From: Luteimonas rhizosphaerae
Lineage (GTDB): Bacteria; Pseudomonadota; Gammaproteobacteria; Xanthomonadales; Xanthomonadaceae
Direction: 5' to 3'
Assembly: GCF_002849595.1 (NCBI RefSeq)
Contig: NZ_NRQR01000004.1
Span: 1-64,000 of the forward strand
Length of the DNA stretch: 64,000 bases
The translations under genes and the position numbers were made by a program. Below the pieces are notes generated by a model. The model had not been told where the DNA came from. It did no database searches and saw only the letters and a program-made list of their open reading frames with translations. Below are positions 9,354-19,000 of this stretch, in pieces. The number at the start of each line of letters is the position of its first letter. Position 1 is the stretch's first letter.

Positions 9354-10968
9354 TTAGCCGAGCGAACGCGCGGTGTTGATCACGTTGATACCGTTGAAAC
9401 GCGCCGTCGACGAGCCGTGCGACACCGCCGAGACCTGGCTGGGCTGGCCCTTGCCGTCGAAGAACGAGCCGCCGAGGCGGTAGTCGCTCTCGTCGCAGAC
9501 GCCGACGCAGGCGTTCCAGAACTCCGGCGTGCGGATCTGGTAGGCGACGTCCTCGATCATGCCGGTGATCGCGCCGTTCTTGATCTCGTAGAACAGCTGG
9601 CCGCCGAACTGCGCGTTGTAGCGCTGCTGGTCGATCGAGAACGATCCGTCGCCGACGATGTAGATGCCGTCCTCGACGTCCTTGATCATGTCGGCGACGC
9701 TGAGCGGCGTCTTGCCCGGCGCCAGCGAGACGTTGGGCATGCGCTGGAACTGCACGGCGGACCAGGAATCGGCGTAGCTGCAGCCGTCGGACTCGGTCTT
9801 GCCCAGGATGTGCGCCTGGTCGCGCGTGGCCTGGTAGTCGACCAGCTTGCCGTCGGTGATCATGTCCCAGCGCTTGGTCGGGATGCCCTCGTCGTCGTAA
9901 CCCACCGCGCCGAGACTGCCGGGCTGCACCTTGTCGGCGAACACGGTGACGATGTCGCTGCCGTACTGGAAGCGCTGCTCGCGCTTGTCGAGCGTGGCGA
10001 AGCTGGTGCCGGCGTAGTTGGCTTCGTAGCCGAGCACGCGGTCGAGTTCGAGCGGATGGCCGATCGACTCGTGGATCGTCAGCCAGGTGTGCGAGGGATC
10101 GAGCACCAGGTCGTAGCGGCCGGGCTTGACGGTCGGGGCCTTGAGCTTTTCCTGCGCCTGGCGGGCCGCGGCGATGGCGTCCTCGCGCATATCGTAGGAG
10201 TCGCTGTAGTTCACGACGCCGTTGGGCGAGATCTTGCCCGACGCCGCGCCGTCGAGATATTCGAAGCCCATGCCCATCGGCGCGGACAGGCCCTCGCGGG
10301 TGCGGAACTTGCCGCTGGCCTTGTCGATCGCGGTGACCGTCATCGGCGCCCAGATGCGGTGCACGTCCTGGTCGATGTAGGAGCCGTCGGTGCTGGCGAA
10401 GTACTTCTGCTCGTTGACCAGGAACAGCGTGGAGTTCACGAAGCTCGCGCCCGCGCCCATCGCCGCGGCGTTGACGCCCAGCAGCAGCTCGACCTTCTCG
10501 GCCACCGGCACTTCCATGGCGTTCTTGGCGATCGGCGTGCGCCAGGACACCTCGCCGACGCCGCGCGCGGGGGCGAGCTGCACCGGTGCGGTCTGGACCT
10601 TCGCGTTGGCCATCGCGATCGCGGTCGCCTGGCGTGCGGCGTCCGCGACGCCCTGCTCGCTCAGCGTATTGGTCGCGGCGAAGCCCCAGGCGCCGCCGGC
10701 GATGACGCGCACGCCGACGCCGATCGATTCGGTGCTGACGACGTTCTGGACCTTGTCCTCGCGGGTCATCACGAACTGCCGCAGGTAACGGCCGACGCGG
10801 ACGTCGCAATAGGTGGCGCCCGCGGCGGTGGCGGCGTTGAGGCCGGCATCGGCGAGCCGCTTCTTGAAGCCCACGTCGAGCGTGGAGGTCAGTTGTTCGG
10901 CGGCAATCACCTTGCCGAAGACCGCCCGCACCGACACCAGCGAGGGCGAGAAAATCGCGTCTATGCAA
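9354..10968 (-). CDS. TldD-family metallopeptidase 2, Tat leader separated by a frameshift
   Basis: The body of the protein is continuous from about 10919 down to the stop at 9354 and carries the zinc motif HESIGH within LTIHESIGHPLELDR, diagnostic of TldD. Just upstream in another frame lies a twin-arginine leader: a TTG start at 10966-10968 preceded by GGGAGAG, reading LHRRDFLALAGVGAGGL. The two frames meet at 10919/10920. Compared with the paralogue at 11147-12748, whose leader continues LLPGGI before GRVIAAEE, about five residues are missing, which fits a deletion near 14 bases. As sequenced, the leader is not fused to the enzyme; any protein made would start elsewhere and stay cytoplasmic. 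Confidence 0.8.
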
Positions 10969-11146
10969 GGGAGCTCTCCCGGAACGAAGGTCCGCGGCAC
11001 GCGGACGGGTTGGCAATGGCGGCAGCGCATCCGTGCGGGCCATCCCGATTCTTGACGCGATGCACACGCAAGGTCAAATGACTTTCGGCACAGGGTGGGT
11101 GATGCACGTCGCATCGCCGCCACGCGGCGCGACGCACCGCCGCGAC

Positions 11147-12748
11147 TCACCCCAGGTTGCGCGCCGTGTTGATGATGTTGATCCCGTCGAAGCGCGTGGT
11201 GGGCTGGCCCTTGCCGTCGAAGAACGAGCCGCCGAGGCGGAAATCGCGTTCGTCGCAGATCGCGCTGCAGGCGTTCCAGAACTCCGGCGTGCGGATCTGG
11301 TAGGCGGCGTCCTCGACCATGCCGGCGATCTCGCCATTCCTGATCTCGTAGTACAGCTGGCCGCCGAACTGCGCGTTGTAGCGCTGCTGGTCGATGGAGT
11401 AGGAACCGCGGCCGTGGATGTAGATGCCGCGCTCCACGTCGCCGATCATCTCGCGCACGGTCAGCGGCGTCCTGCCCGGCGCCAGCGACACGTTGGGCAT
11501 GCGCTGGAACTGCACGCTCGACCACGCATCGGCGTAGCTGCAACCGTCGGACTCGGTCTTGCCGAGGATGTGGGCCTGGTCGCGCGTGGCCTGATAATCG
11601 ACCAGCACGCCGTCCTTGACCAGGTCCCAGCGCTTGCACGGCACGCCTTCGTCGTCGTAACCGACCGCACCGAGGCTGCCCGGCTGGGTCTTGTCGGCGA
11701 AGAAATTGACGATGTCGCTGCCCCACTGGAAGCGCTCGTCGCGCTTGTCGAGCGTGGCGAAGCTCGTGCCGGCGTAGTTGGCTTCGTAGCCGAGCACGCG
11801 GTCGAGCTCCAGCGGATGGCCGACGTTCTCGTGGATCGTCAGGAACAGGTTCGACGGATCCAGCACCAGGTCGTAGCGTCCCGGTTGCACCGAGGGCGCC
11901 GCCAGCTTCTGCCGCGCCTGCGTCGCCGCGGCCACCGCGTCGGCGCGCATGTCGTAGGCGCGGCCGTAGGCGACGACGTCGCCGGGCAGCTCGAAGCGCT
12001 GCGCCGGATCCGGCGTCAGGTATTCGTAGCCCAGGCCCATCGGCGACGACAGGCCGTCGCGGGTGCGGAACTTGCCCGTCGCCTTGTCGACCGCGGTGAC
12101 GGTGAACGGCGCCCAGATCCGGTGCACGTCCTGGTCGATGTAGGAGCCGTCGGTGCTGGCGAAATACTTCTGCTCGTTGACGAGGAACAGCCGCGAGCTG
12201 ACGAAGTCCGCGCCCGCGCCCATCGCCGCGGCGTTGACGCCGAGCAGCAGCTCGACCTTGTCGCCGACCGGCACTTCCATGCCGTTCTTCGCGATCGGCG
12301 TGCGCCAGGACACCTCGCCGACGCCGCGCACCGGGGCCAGCTGCACCGGCGTCGACTGGATGCGCGCATTGGCCTTGGCGATCGCCAGCGCCTGGCGGGC
12401 GGCGTCGGCGACGCCGTCGGGATCGAGCTGGCGCGTCGCCGCGAAGCCCCAGGCGCCATCGGCGATGACGCGGATGCCGACGCCGGTGGATTCGCCGTTG
12501 ACGACGTTCTCCACCTTGTCCTCGCGGGTCATCACGAACTGCCGCAGGTAGCGGCCGATCCGCACGTCGCAGTAACTCGCGCCACCCCCGGTGGCCGTCT
12601 GCAGTGCGACATCCGCAAGCCGCTTCTTGAACGCCACGTCGAGCGTCGACACCAGTTCCTCGGCGGCGATGACGCGGCCGATGCCGCCAGGCAGCAGCAG
12701 ACTGCCGAATCCGATCGTGCCCCAGGCCAGGAATTCGCGTCGCTGCAT
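11147..12748 (-). CDS. TldD-family zinc metallopeptidase 1 with Tat signal
   Basis: This 533-residue protein starts at ATG 12748 after a clear GGGAGAA ribosome site. The N-terminus MQRREFLAWGTIGFGSLLLP is a twin-arginine signal (RREFLAW plus hydrophobic stretch). The zinc site HENVGH lies near residue 304 in LTIHENVGHPLELDRVLGYE. TldD enzymes are normally cytoplasmic; TldD/E in enterobacteria mature microcin B17 and degrade CcdA. A Tat leader therefore suggests an extracytoplasmic or membrane-facing version. It is about 70 percent similar by eye to TldD-2, so the pair arose by duplication. It is the first gene of the left-hand minus-strand locus; the divergent DUF885 gene starts 198 bases away. 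Confidence 0.9.
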   Translation of the reverse strand: MQRREFLAWGTIGFGSLLLPGGIGRVIAAEELVSTLDVAFKKRLADVALQTATGGGASYCDVRIGRYLRQFVMTREDKVENVVNGESTGVGIRVIADGAWGFAATRQLDPDGVADAARQALAIAKANARIQSTPVQLAPVRGVGEVSWRTPIAKNGMEVPVGDKVELLLGVNAAAMGAGADFVSSRLFLVNEQKYFASTDGSYIDQDVHRIWAPFTVTAVDKATGKFRTRDGLSSPMGLGYEYLTPDPAQRFELPGDVVAYGRAYDMRADAVAAATQARQKLAAPSVQPGRYDLVLDPSNLFLTIHENVGHPLELDRVLGYEANYAGTSFATLDKRDERFQWGSDIVNFFADKTQPGSLGAVGYDDEGVPCKRWDLVKDGVLVDYQATRDQAHILGKTESDGCSYADAWSSVQFQRMPNVSLAPGRTPLTVREMIGDVERGIYIHGRGSYSIDQQRYNAQFGGQLYYEIRNGEIAGMVEDAAYQIRTPEFWNACSAICDERDFRLGGSFFDGKGQPTTRFDGINIINTARNLG

Positions 12749-12946
12749 GTCGGTTCTCCCCCGCGGCACGCGCCGCACAACGTCCGATTCTTCGTCGCAG
12801 GCGCCGCGCGCGTCAAATGCGGACGCCTGCGACACCGTCGCAGACGCGCGCGACCGCGGATCAACCCGGTTTCCGCCACCTTCGGCACATGCAGCGGCAT
12901 GTCCGCGCCTCTATGCTGCCCCGCTGTCCCTCCGCCGGAAGTCCGC
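12749..12946. promoter_or_regulatory. Divergent intergenic region between TldD-1 and the DUF885 lipoprotein
   Basis: The 198-base gap must hold the promoters of the minus-strand TldD locus and of the plus-strand DUF885 gene. The ribosome site GGGAGAACC for TldD-1 is visible on the minus strand. I could not identify convincing -35/-10 boxes or an operator. Confidence 0.4.
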
Positions 12947-14761
12947 ATGCGCCGTTCCCTGCTCGCCGTCGCCGTCCTCACCGCCGCCCTCGCCGGCTGC
13001 AACCGCGAGGCGCCCAGTGCGCCCTCCACGACCGCGCAGGACGCGCCGGCGACCGCGGGCGACGCGCAGGCCGATGCCGCCTTCGCCGATCTGTCGACGC
13101 GCTACCTCGACGAGGCCATGGCGCTGTCGCCGATTTCCGCGACCCAGATCGGCGATCACCGCTTCGACAGCGAGATCGACGACCTGTCGGCCGCCGGCCG
13201 CGATGCCGCGCTGACCTTCAACCGGCGCTATCTCGACGCGCTGAACGCGATCGATTTCGCACAGCTCGCGCGCGAGCACCATGTCGATGCGCTGATCCTG
13301 CGCAACACGCTCGAATATGCGATCTGGGATGCCGAGACGATGCAGAGCTGGGCCTGGGATCCGCAGGTCTACAGCGGCCTCGCCGGCGGCGCGATCTACA
13401 ACCTGATGGCGCGCGAGTTCGCGCCCGTGCCGGAACGGCTGAAGTCGGCGACCGCGCGCATGGAAAAACTGCCGGCGATCTTCGCCCAGGCGCGCGAGAA
13501 CCTCGACCCCGCACGCGTGCCGGCGACCCACGCGCGCACCGTGGCCACGCAGAACAAGGGCGTGCTCTCGCTGATCGACACCTTCATCACGCCCAACGCC
13601 GACCAGTTGACCGGCGAGGACCGTACGCGGCTCGACGCGGCCGTCGCCACGCTGCGCGCGGCCGTGGACGAACACCAGACCTGGCTCGACGACACCCTGG
13701 TGCCGAATGCCAAGGGCGAATTCCGCATCGGCGCCGAGCGCTACGACCAGAAGCTGAAGTTCTCGCTCAATGCCTCGCTGACCCGCCAGGACATCCGCGC
13801 GCGCGCCGAAGCCGAACTCGCGCGGATCCGCGACGAGATGTACACCGTCGCCCGGACCGTGCTGGCCGACAAGCCCGGCGCGCCGGACACGCCGGCCGCG
13901 CCGAGCGAAGACCAGCGCCAGGCCGCGATCGAGGCGGCGATGGAATTCGCGTACGCCGACAAGCCCGGCCGCGACGAGGTCGTCGAGTTCGCCAAGCACA
14001 CGCTCGACGTCGCGACCGCCTTCACCCGCGAGCACGACCTGGTCACCGTGCCCGAGGATCCGGTCAAGATCATCCTGATGCCCGAATTCCAGCGCGGCTT
14101 CGCGGTCGCCTACTGCGATTCACCGGGCCCGCTCGACAAGGGCCTGGACACCTACTACGCGATCTCGCCGATCCCCGACGACTGGGACGACGCCCAGGTC
14201 GATTCGTTCCTGCGCGAATACAACAAGCACCTGATCCACGTGCTGACGATCCACGAGGCGATGCCCGGCCACTACCTCGAAGGCGCGCATTCGGCGAACC
14301 ATCCCTCGACGCTGCGCGCGGTGTTCCGTTCGGGCCCGTTCGCCGAAGGCTGGGCGGTCTACACCGAGCGGATGATGGCCGACGCCGGCTATGCCGACAA
14401 CGATCCGCTGTTCCGCCTGATGCAGCTGAAGTTCTATGCGCGCGCGGTGGCCAACGCGATCCTCGACCAGGGCGTGCACGTCGACAACTGGACCAAGGAA
14501 CAGGCGATGGACCTGATGGTCCGCCAGACTTTCCAGCAGTCCAGCGAAGCGGAAGGCAAGTGGATCCGCGCGCAGCTCTCGTCGACGCAGCTGGCGACCT
14601 ACTTCGTCGGCGCGCAGGAACACTTCGACGCGCGCAAGGCCGCCGAAGCGAAGCGCGGCGAGGCGTTCAATCTCAAGCAGTACCACGACGACATGCTGGC
14701 CCAGGGCGCCCCGCCGGTCCGCTTCGCGCGCCAGCTGATGCTGGACGAGCCGATCGAGTAA
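12947..14761 (+). CDS. DUF885 family lipoprotein (putative metallopeptidase)
   Basis: The 604-residue protein starts with a lipoprotein signal MRRSLLAVAVLTAALAGC, the lipobox Cys being residue 18, so it should be anchored in the envelope. The body matches the DUF885 family: YLDEAMALSPISATQIGDHRFD near the N-terminus, MLPEF-type strand IILMPEFQRGFAVAYCD, and the zinc motif HEAMPGHYLE at about residues 436-445 followed by FAEGWAVYTERMM. The HExxxGH-like arrangement and downstream Glu suggest a gluzincin-type peptidase, but no substrate is known for the family. The gene stands alone between divergent and convergent neighbours. Confidence 0.92.
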   Translation: MRRSLLAVAVLTAALAGCNREAPSAPSTTAQDAPATAGDAQADAAFADLSTRYLDEAMALSPISATQIGDHRFDSEIDDLSAAGRDAALTFNRRYLDALNAIDFAQLAREHHVDALILRNTLEYAIWDAETMQSWAWDPQVYSGLAGGAIYNLMAREFAPVPERLKSATARMEKLPAIFAQARENLDPARVPATHARTVATQNKGVLSLIDTFITPNADQLTGEDRTRLDAAVATLRAAVDEHQTWLDDTLVPNAKGEFRIGAERYDQKLKFSLNASLTRQDIRARAEAELARIRDEMYTVARTVLADKPGAPDTPAAPSEDQRQAAIEAAMEFAYADKPGRDEVVEFAKHTLDVATAFTREHDLVTVPEDPVKIILMPEFQRGFAVAYCDSPGPLDKGLDTYYAISPIPDDWDDAQVDSFLREYNKHLIHVLTIHEAMPGHYLEGAHSANHPSTLRAVFRSGPFAEGWAVYTERMMADAGYADNDPLFRLMQLKFYARAVANAILDQGVHVDNWTKEQAMDLMVRQTFQQSSEAEGKWIRAQLSSTQLATYFVGAQEHFDARKAAEAKRGEAFNLKQYHDDMLAQGAPPVRFARQLMLDEPIE

Positions 14762-14881
14762 GGGCGGGCTCGACGGCATGCCGGCCCGCGCGTAGGGGCC
14801 GGCGACGCGTTACCGCGGGGGCCACGACGACGCGGTGCGATGGAACTCTCGCGCCGGTCATGCGGGCCCCGGATGCGCTGT

Positions 14882-14966
14882 GCGGGAGCGCGCTGGCGCG
14901 CGACAGGCGCATCCGCGTCATGGGATCGCATCCGGTAATGCCCGTCGCGCGCAAGCGCGCTCCTGC
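14882..14966. repeat. REP-type inverted repeat 2 between convergent genes
   Basis: The arms at about 14882-14907 and 14941-14966 are imperfectly complementary and contain GGAGCGCGCTGGCGCGCGAC and its counterpart GTCGCGCGCAAGCGCGCTCC. It belongs to the same family as the elements at 7135, 32714 and 53866. It sits in the 295-base gap between the convergent DUF885 and ModE-like genes and may serve as a bidirectional terminator or mRNA end. The rest of the gap (14762-14881, 14967-15056) holds nothing I recognise. Confidence 0.7.
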
Positions 14967-15056
14967 CCAGGCAGCGCGTCGCGCGCTTCGATCGCGCCCC
15001 GCAGGCGCGCGCCCGCGCGCGACAGGCCTGTGCTCACAGGGGGCATGGCACGCGCG

Positions 15057-16163
15057 TCACCGACGACGCCCACATCCCGACGCACCAGGACGTGACGCCG
15101 AAGCGAACGCCTCGCCCAGGGTCTGCACGTTGCCGCAGTAGCTCGGATCGTAGCCGGGCAGCAGACCGAGTTCGCGCCGGAAGCGGTCGCTGCGCAGCAG
15201 CGCCAGCAGGTCGACGAGGCGACCGGCGTCGAGCATGTCGCTGTGGCACAGGAAGAAATAGTGCTCGGTGACCAGCGGGAAGAAATCCAGCCCGTACTTG
15301 CGCGCCGGCGGTTCGAGCGCGAAGCCGACATCGGCCAGCCCGCTGGCGACGTAGGCAGCGACCGCGGCGTGCGTGAGTTCCTCGACATCGCAGGCGCGGA
15401 TGCGGTCGAAGGCGATGCCGTGGCGCGCGAGCATCGCTTCGAGCAGCAGCCGCGTGCCCGAGCCTGGCTGCCGGTGGATCATGCGGATGTCGGGCCGTTC
15501 GAGATCCTGCAGCGTCTCGATGCGCAGCGGATTGCCCGGCGCCAGCACCAGGCCCTGGCGGCGCATCGCGAGATGGATCACGCGGTCGTGCTCGAGATCG
15601 AGACGCTCGAGGTAGTGCGCGAACAGTGGCGCTTCCAGATCGCCGATCGGCAGGTGCAGGCCGGCGACGTCGCAGGCGCCGGTGCGCAGCGCGGCCAGCG
15701 CGTCGTCCGGGCTGCGGTATTTGAGGTCCAGCGGCAGTTCGCCCTCGGCCATGCAGCGCCGCAGGGTCTCGACGCCGAAGCCGTGCGACGCATGGATGCG
15801 CAGCGGCGTGGCGTGCGCACTGACCGCCCGTTCGAGTTCGGCTTCGAGTTCCGTCGCCAGGCTGTCGAGCATCGGCGACAGCCTTGCGGCGATCCGGTTG
15901 TCGGCCCAGACCAGGCGCTCGCCGATGGCCGTCAGCCGCGCGCCGCGGCCCCGGGTCATGCGCAGCAGCGGCTGGCCGAACACCGCCTGCGCGTCCTGCA
16001 GCTGGCCCCAGGCATAGCGGTACGACAGGCCCACGGTGCGCGCGGCGGCAGCCAGCGACCCGCTGCCGCGGACCGCGAGCAGCAGGTCGACGAGATGCGT
16101 CGGCAGCCGGTCGCCGCGCGCGTTCTCGAGTTCCCAGCGGGGCTGGATCCGCACCTTGTACAT
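15057..16163 (-). CDS. ModE-like HTH regulator with periplasmic-binding-type ligand domain
   Basis: The 368-residue protein has a LysR/ModE-type winged helix at residues 20-85 (LLLAVRGSGSLAAAARTVGL, then SYRYAWGQLQDAQAVFGQPL), followed from about residue 120 by a substrate-binding-protein-like domain (PGSGTRLLLEAML, GLADVGFALEPPARKYGLDF, LLPGYDP). Such fusions respond to molybdate- or small-anion-type ligands and often sit beside molybdoenzyme genes. Here it is divergent from a formate/oxalate carrier, FdhD and a molybdopterin oxidoreductase, so control of these genes is likely. Residues after about 350 (ASRPGASGCGRRR) look like an unconserved tail. The ligand is inferred, not shown. Confidence 0.85.
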   Translation of the reverse strand: MYKVRIQPRWELENARGDRLPTHLVDLLLAVRGSGSLAAAARTVGLSYRYAWGQLQDAQAVFGQPLLRMTRGRGARLTAIGERLVWADNRIAARLSPMLDSLATELEAELERAVSAHATPLRIHASHGFGVETLRRCMAEGELPLDLKYRSPDDALAALRTGACDVAGLHLPIGDLEAPLFAHYLERLDLEHDRVIHLAMRRQGLVLAPGNPLRIETLQDLERPDIRMIHRQPGSGTRLLLEAMLARHGIAFDRIRACDVEELTHAAVAAYVASGLADVGFALEPPARKYGLDFFPLVTEHYFFLCHSDMLDAGRLVDLLALLRSDRFRRELGLLPGYDPSYCGNVQTLGEAFASASRPGASGCGRRR

Positions 16164-16214
16164 CGCGCCTCCCCGGGCGGTGCCGTCCGGGCGGGGCCGG
16201 CAGACCGCAGATTC

Positions 16215-16322
16215 AATATGTTCCTGAAAGCCGGATATTAGACCATTGGCCTTGGAGCCGGGCCGCGGCTTGGCCTACCCTTGCGGCGAATTGTCGCAGG
16301 TGAATATGTTTTCCAGGACATA
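16215..16322. promoter_or_regulatory. Paired AATATGTT repeats in the regulator/carrier divergent promoter
   Basis: AATATGTTCCTG begins at 16215 and ends in an AATAT...ATATT imperfect palindrome (16215-16239). A second copy, AATATGTTTTCCAG, begins at 16304 and contains TATGT...ACATA (16305-16322). These are AT-rich islands in otherwise GC-rich DNA, spaced about 89 bases apart in the 207-base gap between the ModE-like gene and the MFS carrier. They are candidate operators of the adjacent regulator. The carrier's ribosome site GGGGAGG lies just before ATG 16371. Confidence 0.45.
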
Positions 16323-16370
16323 CCTTGCGGCTCGAACGAGCGACACGGCTCATCATCCGGGGAGGATTCC

Positions 16371-18057
16371 ATGGCCAACAGTTCCGCCACCACATTGCCC
16401 GCCGGCAGCGCGCCCGAAGGCAGCCTGCTGTCGAAGGAGCGCATCATCGCGCGCGCCGGATTCAACCGCTGGCTGGTGCCGCCTGCCGCACTGGCGATCC
16501 ACCTGTGCATCGGCATGGCCTACGGCTTCAGCGTGTTCTGGCTGCCGCTGTCGATGGCGGTCGGCATCGACGCCCCGATCGCCTGTGGACCGGAGATGGG
16601 CTTCTTCGACCGCATCACCTCCGCGAGCTGCGACTGGAACATCAGCGAGCTGCAGTGGATGTACACGCTGTTCTTCGTGCTGCTCGGTTGCTCGGCGGCG
16701 ATCTGGGGCGGCTGGACTGGAACGCGTGGGCCCGCGCAAGGCCGGCGTCGTGTCCGCGCTGTGCTGGTGCGGCGGCCTGCTGATCTCGGCGCTCGGCGTG
16801 CACCTGCACCAGATCTGGATGCTGTGGCTGGGCTCGGGCGTCATCGGCGGCATCGGCCTGGGTCTGGGCTACATCTCGCCGGTGTCGACGCTGATCAAGT
16901 GGTTCCCCGATCGCCGCGGCATGGCGACCGGCATGGCGATCATGGGCTTCGGCGGCGGCGCGCTGATCGGCAGCCCGCTGGCCGACATGCTGATGCGCCA
17001 CTTCGCGACCCCGACCTCGGTCGGCGTGAAGGAGACCTTCGTGGTGATGGCCGCGGCCTACTTCGTCTTCATGATGGCCGGCGCGTTCGGCTATCGCGTG
17101 CCGCCGACCGGCTGGAAGCCGAAGGGCTGGACGCCGCCGCCGGCCAAGGACAACGCGATGATCACCCAGGGCCACGTGCACGTGAGCAAGGTCTGGGGCA
17201 TCCCGCAGTTCTGGCTGGTGTGGGCGGTGCTGTGCCTCAACGTGTCGGCCGGTATCGGCGTGCTGGGCCTGGCCTCGCCGATGCTGCAGGAGATGTTCGG
17301 CGGCCGCCTGATCGGCGTCGACGCCGGCTTTCGCGAGCTCGGCACCGAGCAGCTGTCGGCGATCGCCGCGATCGCCGCCGGCTTCGTCGGCATGCTGAGC
17401 CTGGCCAACATCATCGGCCGCTTCTTCTGGGCGTCGATGTCGGACAAGTTCGGCCGCAAGCTCACCTACTCGATCTTCTTCGTGCTCGGCATCGCGCTGT
17501 ACGCGTCGGCGCCGACGCTCGGCAACGCGGGCTCGATCGCGCTGTTCGTCATCGCCTTCTGCGTGATCCTGTCGATGTACGGCGGCGGCTTCGCCACCGT
17601 GCCGGCCTACCTGGCCGACCTGTTCGGCACGCAGATGGTCGGCGCGATCCACGGCCGCCTGCTGACCGCCTGGGCGACCGCCGGCATCCTCGGCCCGTTC
17701 GTCATCGGTTACATGCGCGAGTACCAGCTGGGCCTGGGCATGCCGCCCTCGCAGGTCTACAACACCACGATGTACATCCTCGCCGGCATGCTGGTGCTGG
17801 GCCTGATCTGCAACCTGCTGGTGCGTCCGGTCAATCCGAAGCACTTCATGACGCCCGAGGAACTGGCGCGCGAGAAGCAGCTGGCGCACGAGAAGGTCGA
17901 CGCCTCCGGCCAGTCGCTGGTCTCCCAGGACGAGATGGACCGTATCGGTTCGGGCGGCAATCCGCTGCTGGTCGCGTTCTGCTGGGCCGCGGTCGGTATC
18001 CCACTCGCCTTCGGCATCTGGAAGACGCTCGAAAAGGCGCTGGTGCTGTTCTCCTGA
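16371..18057 (+). pseudogene. Oxalate/formate-type MFS antiporter, frameshifted by one inserted base
   Basis: The start ATG 16371 follows GGGGAGG. The first 115 codons read a normal MFS N-terminus (LAIHLCIGMAYGFSVFWLPL, NISELQWMYTLFFVLLGCSA). At codons for IWGGW the frame is lost: the base a at 16716 splits an expected continuation LERVGPRKAG, which resumes in the next frame and stays open to the stop at 18057 with eleven more membrane segments (WFPDRRGMATGMAIMGFGGG, YLADLFGTQMVGAIHGRLLT). Removing that one base restores about 561 residues typical of the OFA (oxalate/formate antiporter) family. Downstream fdhD and a molybdoenzyme fit formate or oxalate handling. As written, the product is truncated. 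Confidence 0.85.
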
Positions 18058-18106
18058 GCCGATCCGCCGCGGCCGTCCTTCAGGGCGGTCGCGGCATGAT
18101 GCCCGC

Positions 18107-19000
18107 ATGACCGATCGTTCTTCGAAGCGTTCTCCCCCACCTGCCGGACGCGACGCGGCCGGCAGCGTGCTGCGCGGCGTCGACCGCTGGCGCGGCGGCA
18201 CGCTGCAGCGCCTCGACGACCACATCGCCGAGGAAGTGCCGGTCGCGTTCGTCTACAACGACGTGCCCTTCGCGGTGATGATGGCGACGCCGGACGATCT
18301 CGCCGATTTCGCTATCGGCTTCGCACTCAGCGAAGGCATCGTCACCGCGCCCGACGATGTCGCCATCGAACGCATCGAGCCCTTCATCGAAGGCATCGAG
18401 ATCCGCCTGCGGATTCCGGAGGCACGCGCCGAGGCGCTGGCGTTGCGTCGGCGCAGCATGAGCGGGCGCAGCGGCTGCGGCGTGTGCGGCAGCGAACTGC
18501 TGGAAGCCGCGCTGCGCTATCCGGCGCCGGTGACCGGCGACGTGCGGATCGAGGTCGCCGCGCTGCGCCTCGCCCTGCGGGCCCTGCGCGACGCGCAGGC
18601 GATCAACGCGTTGACCGGCGCGACCCACGCCGCCGGCTGGGCGTCGCGCGACGGCACGCTGCGCCTCGTGCGCGAAGACGTCGGTCGGCACAACGCGCTC
18701 GACAAGCTGATCGGCGCGCTGCACGCGCAAGGGTTCGCCACCGACGACGGCTTCCTGGTCGTCACCAGCCGCGCCAGCTACGAAATGGCGATGAAGGCCG
18801 CGAGCGTCGGCATCGCGCTGCTCGCCGCGATCTCCGCGCCGACCGCGCTGGCGATCTCGCTCGCCGAACGCGCCAACCTCACCCTGATCGGCTTCGCCCG
18901 CGACGACGGGCATGCGGTCTACACCCACGCGCAGCGGCTGCTGCCCGAGCCGGCCCCGCCGCTCGCAGCCGCGCGCCCAGGCAGGAGTGCCACGCCATGA
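18107..19000 (+). CDS. fdhD: Formate dehydrogenase accessory sulfurtransferase FdhD
   Basis: The 297-residue protein has the FdhD persulfide loop CGVCG at residues 124-128 and the conserved stretch VREDVGRHNALDKLIG. FdhD receives sulfur from IscS and transfers it to the bis-MGD molybdenum cofactor of formate dehydrogenases before insertion. EVPVAFVYNDVPFAVMMATPDDLADFAIGF in the N-terminal part is also family-typical. The stop overlaps the start of the molybdoenzyme gene (ATGA), so the cofactor chaperone and its likely client are translationally coupled. It lies about 50 bases after the MFS carrier. Confidence 0.95.
   Translation: MTDRSSKRSPPPAGRDAAGSVLRGVDRWRGGTLQRLDDHIAEEVPVAFVYNDVPFAVMMATPDDLADFAIGFALSEGIVTAPDDVAIERIEPFIEGIEIRLRIPEARAEALALRRRSMSGRSGCGVCGSELLEAALRYPAPVTGDVRIEVAALRLALRALRDAQAINALTGATHAAGWASRDGTLRLVREDVGRHNALDKLIGALHAQGFATDDGFLVVTSRASYEMAMKAASVGIALLAAISAPTALAISLAERANLTLIGFARDDGHAVYTHAQRLLPEPAPPLAAARPGRSATP

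Noticed and set aside
8856..12551. Long plus-strand frames opposite the TldD genes.
   Set aside because: Their translations are dominated by repeated Arg/Val/Gly patterns that mirror the two TldD paralogues; the zinc motifs are on the minus strand.
12911..14035. A 374-codon minus-strand frame opposite the DUF885 gene.
   Set aside because: It is an antisense shadow; the plus strand has a lipobox and a zinc motif.
18067..18095. GC-rich imperfect hairpin between the MFS carrier and fdhD.
   Set aside because: The stem is interrupted and no T-run follows, so a terminator is not supported.
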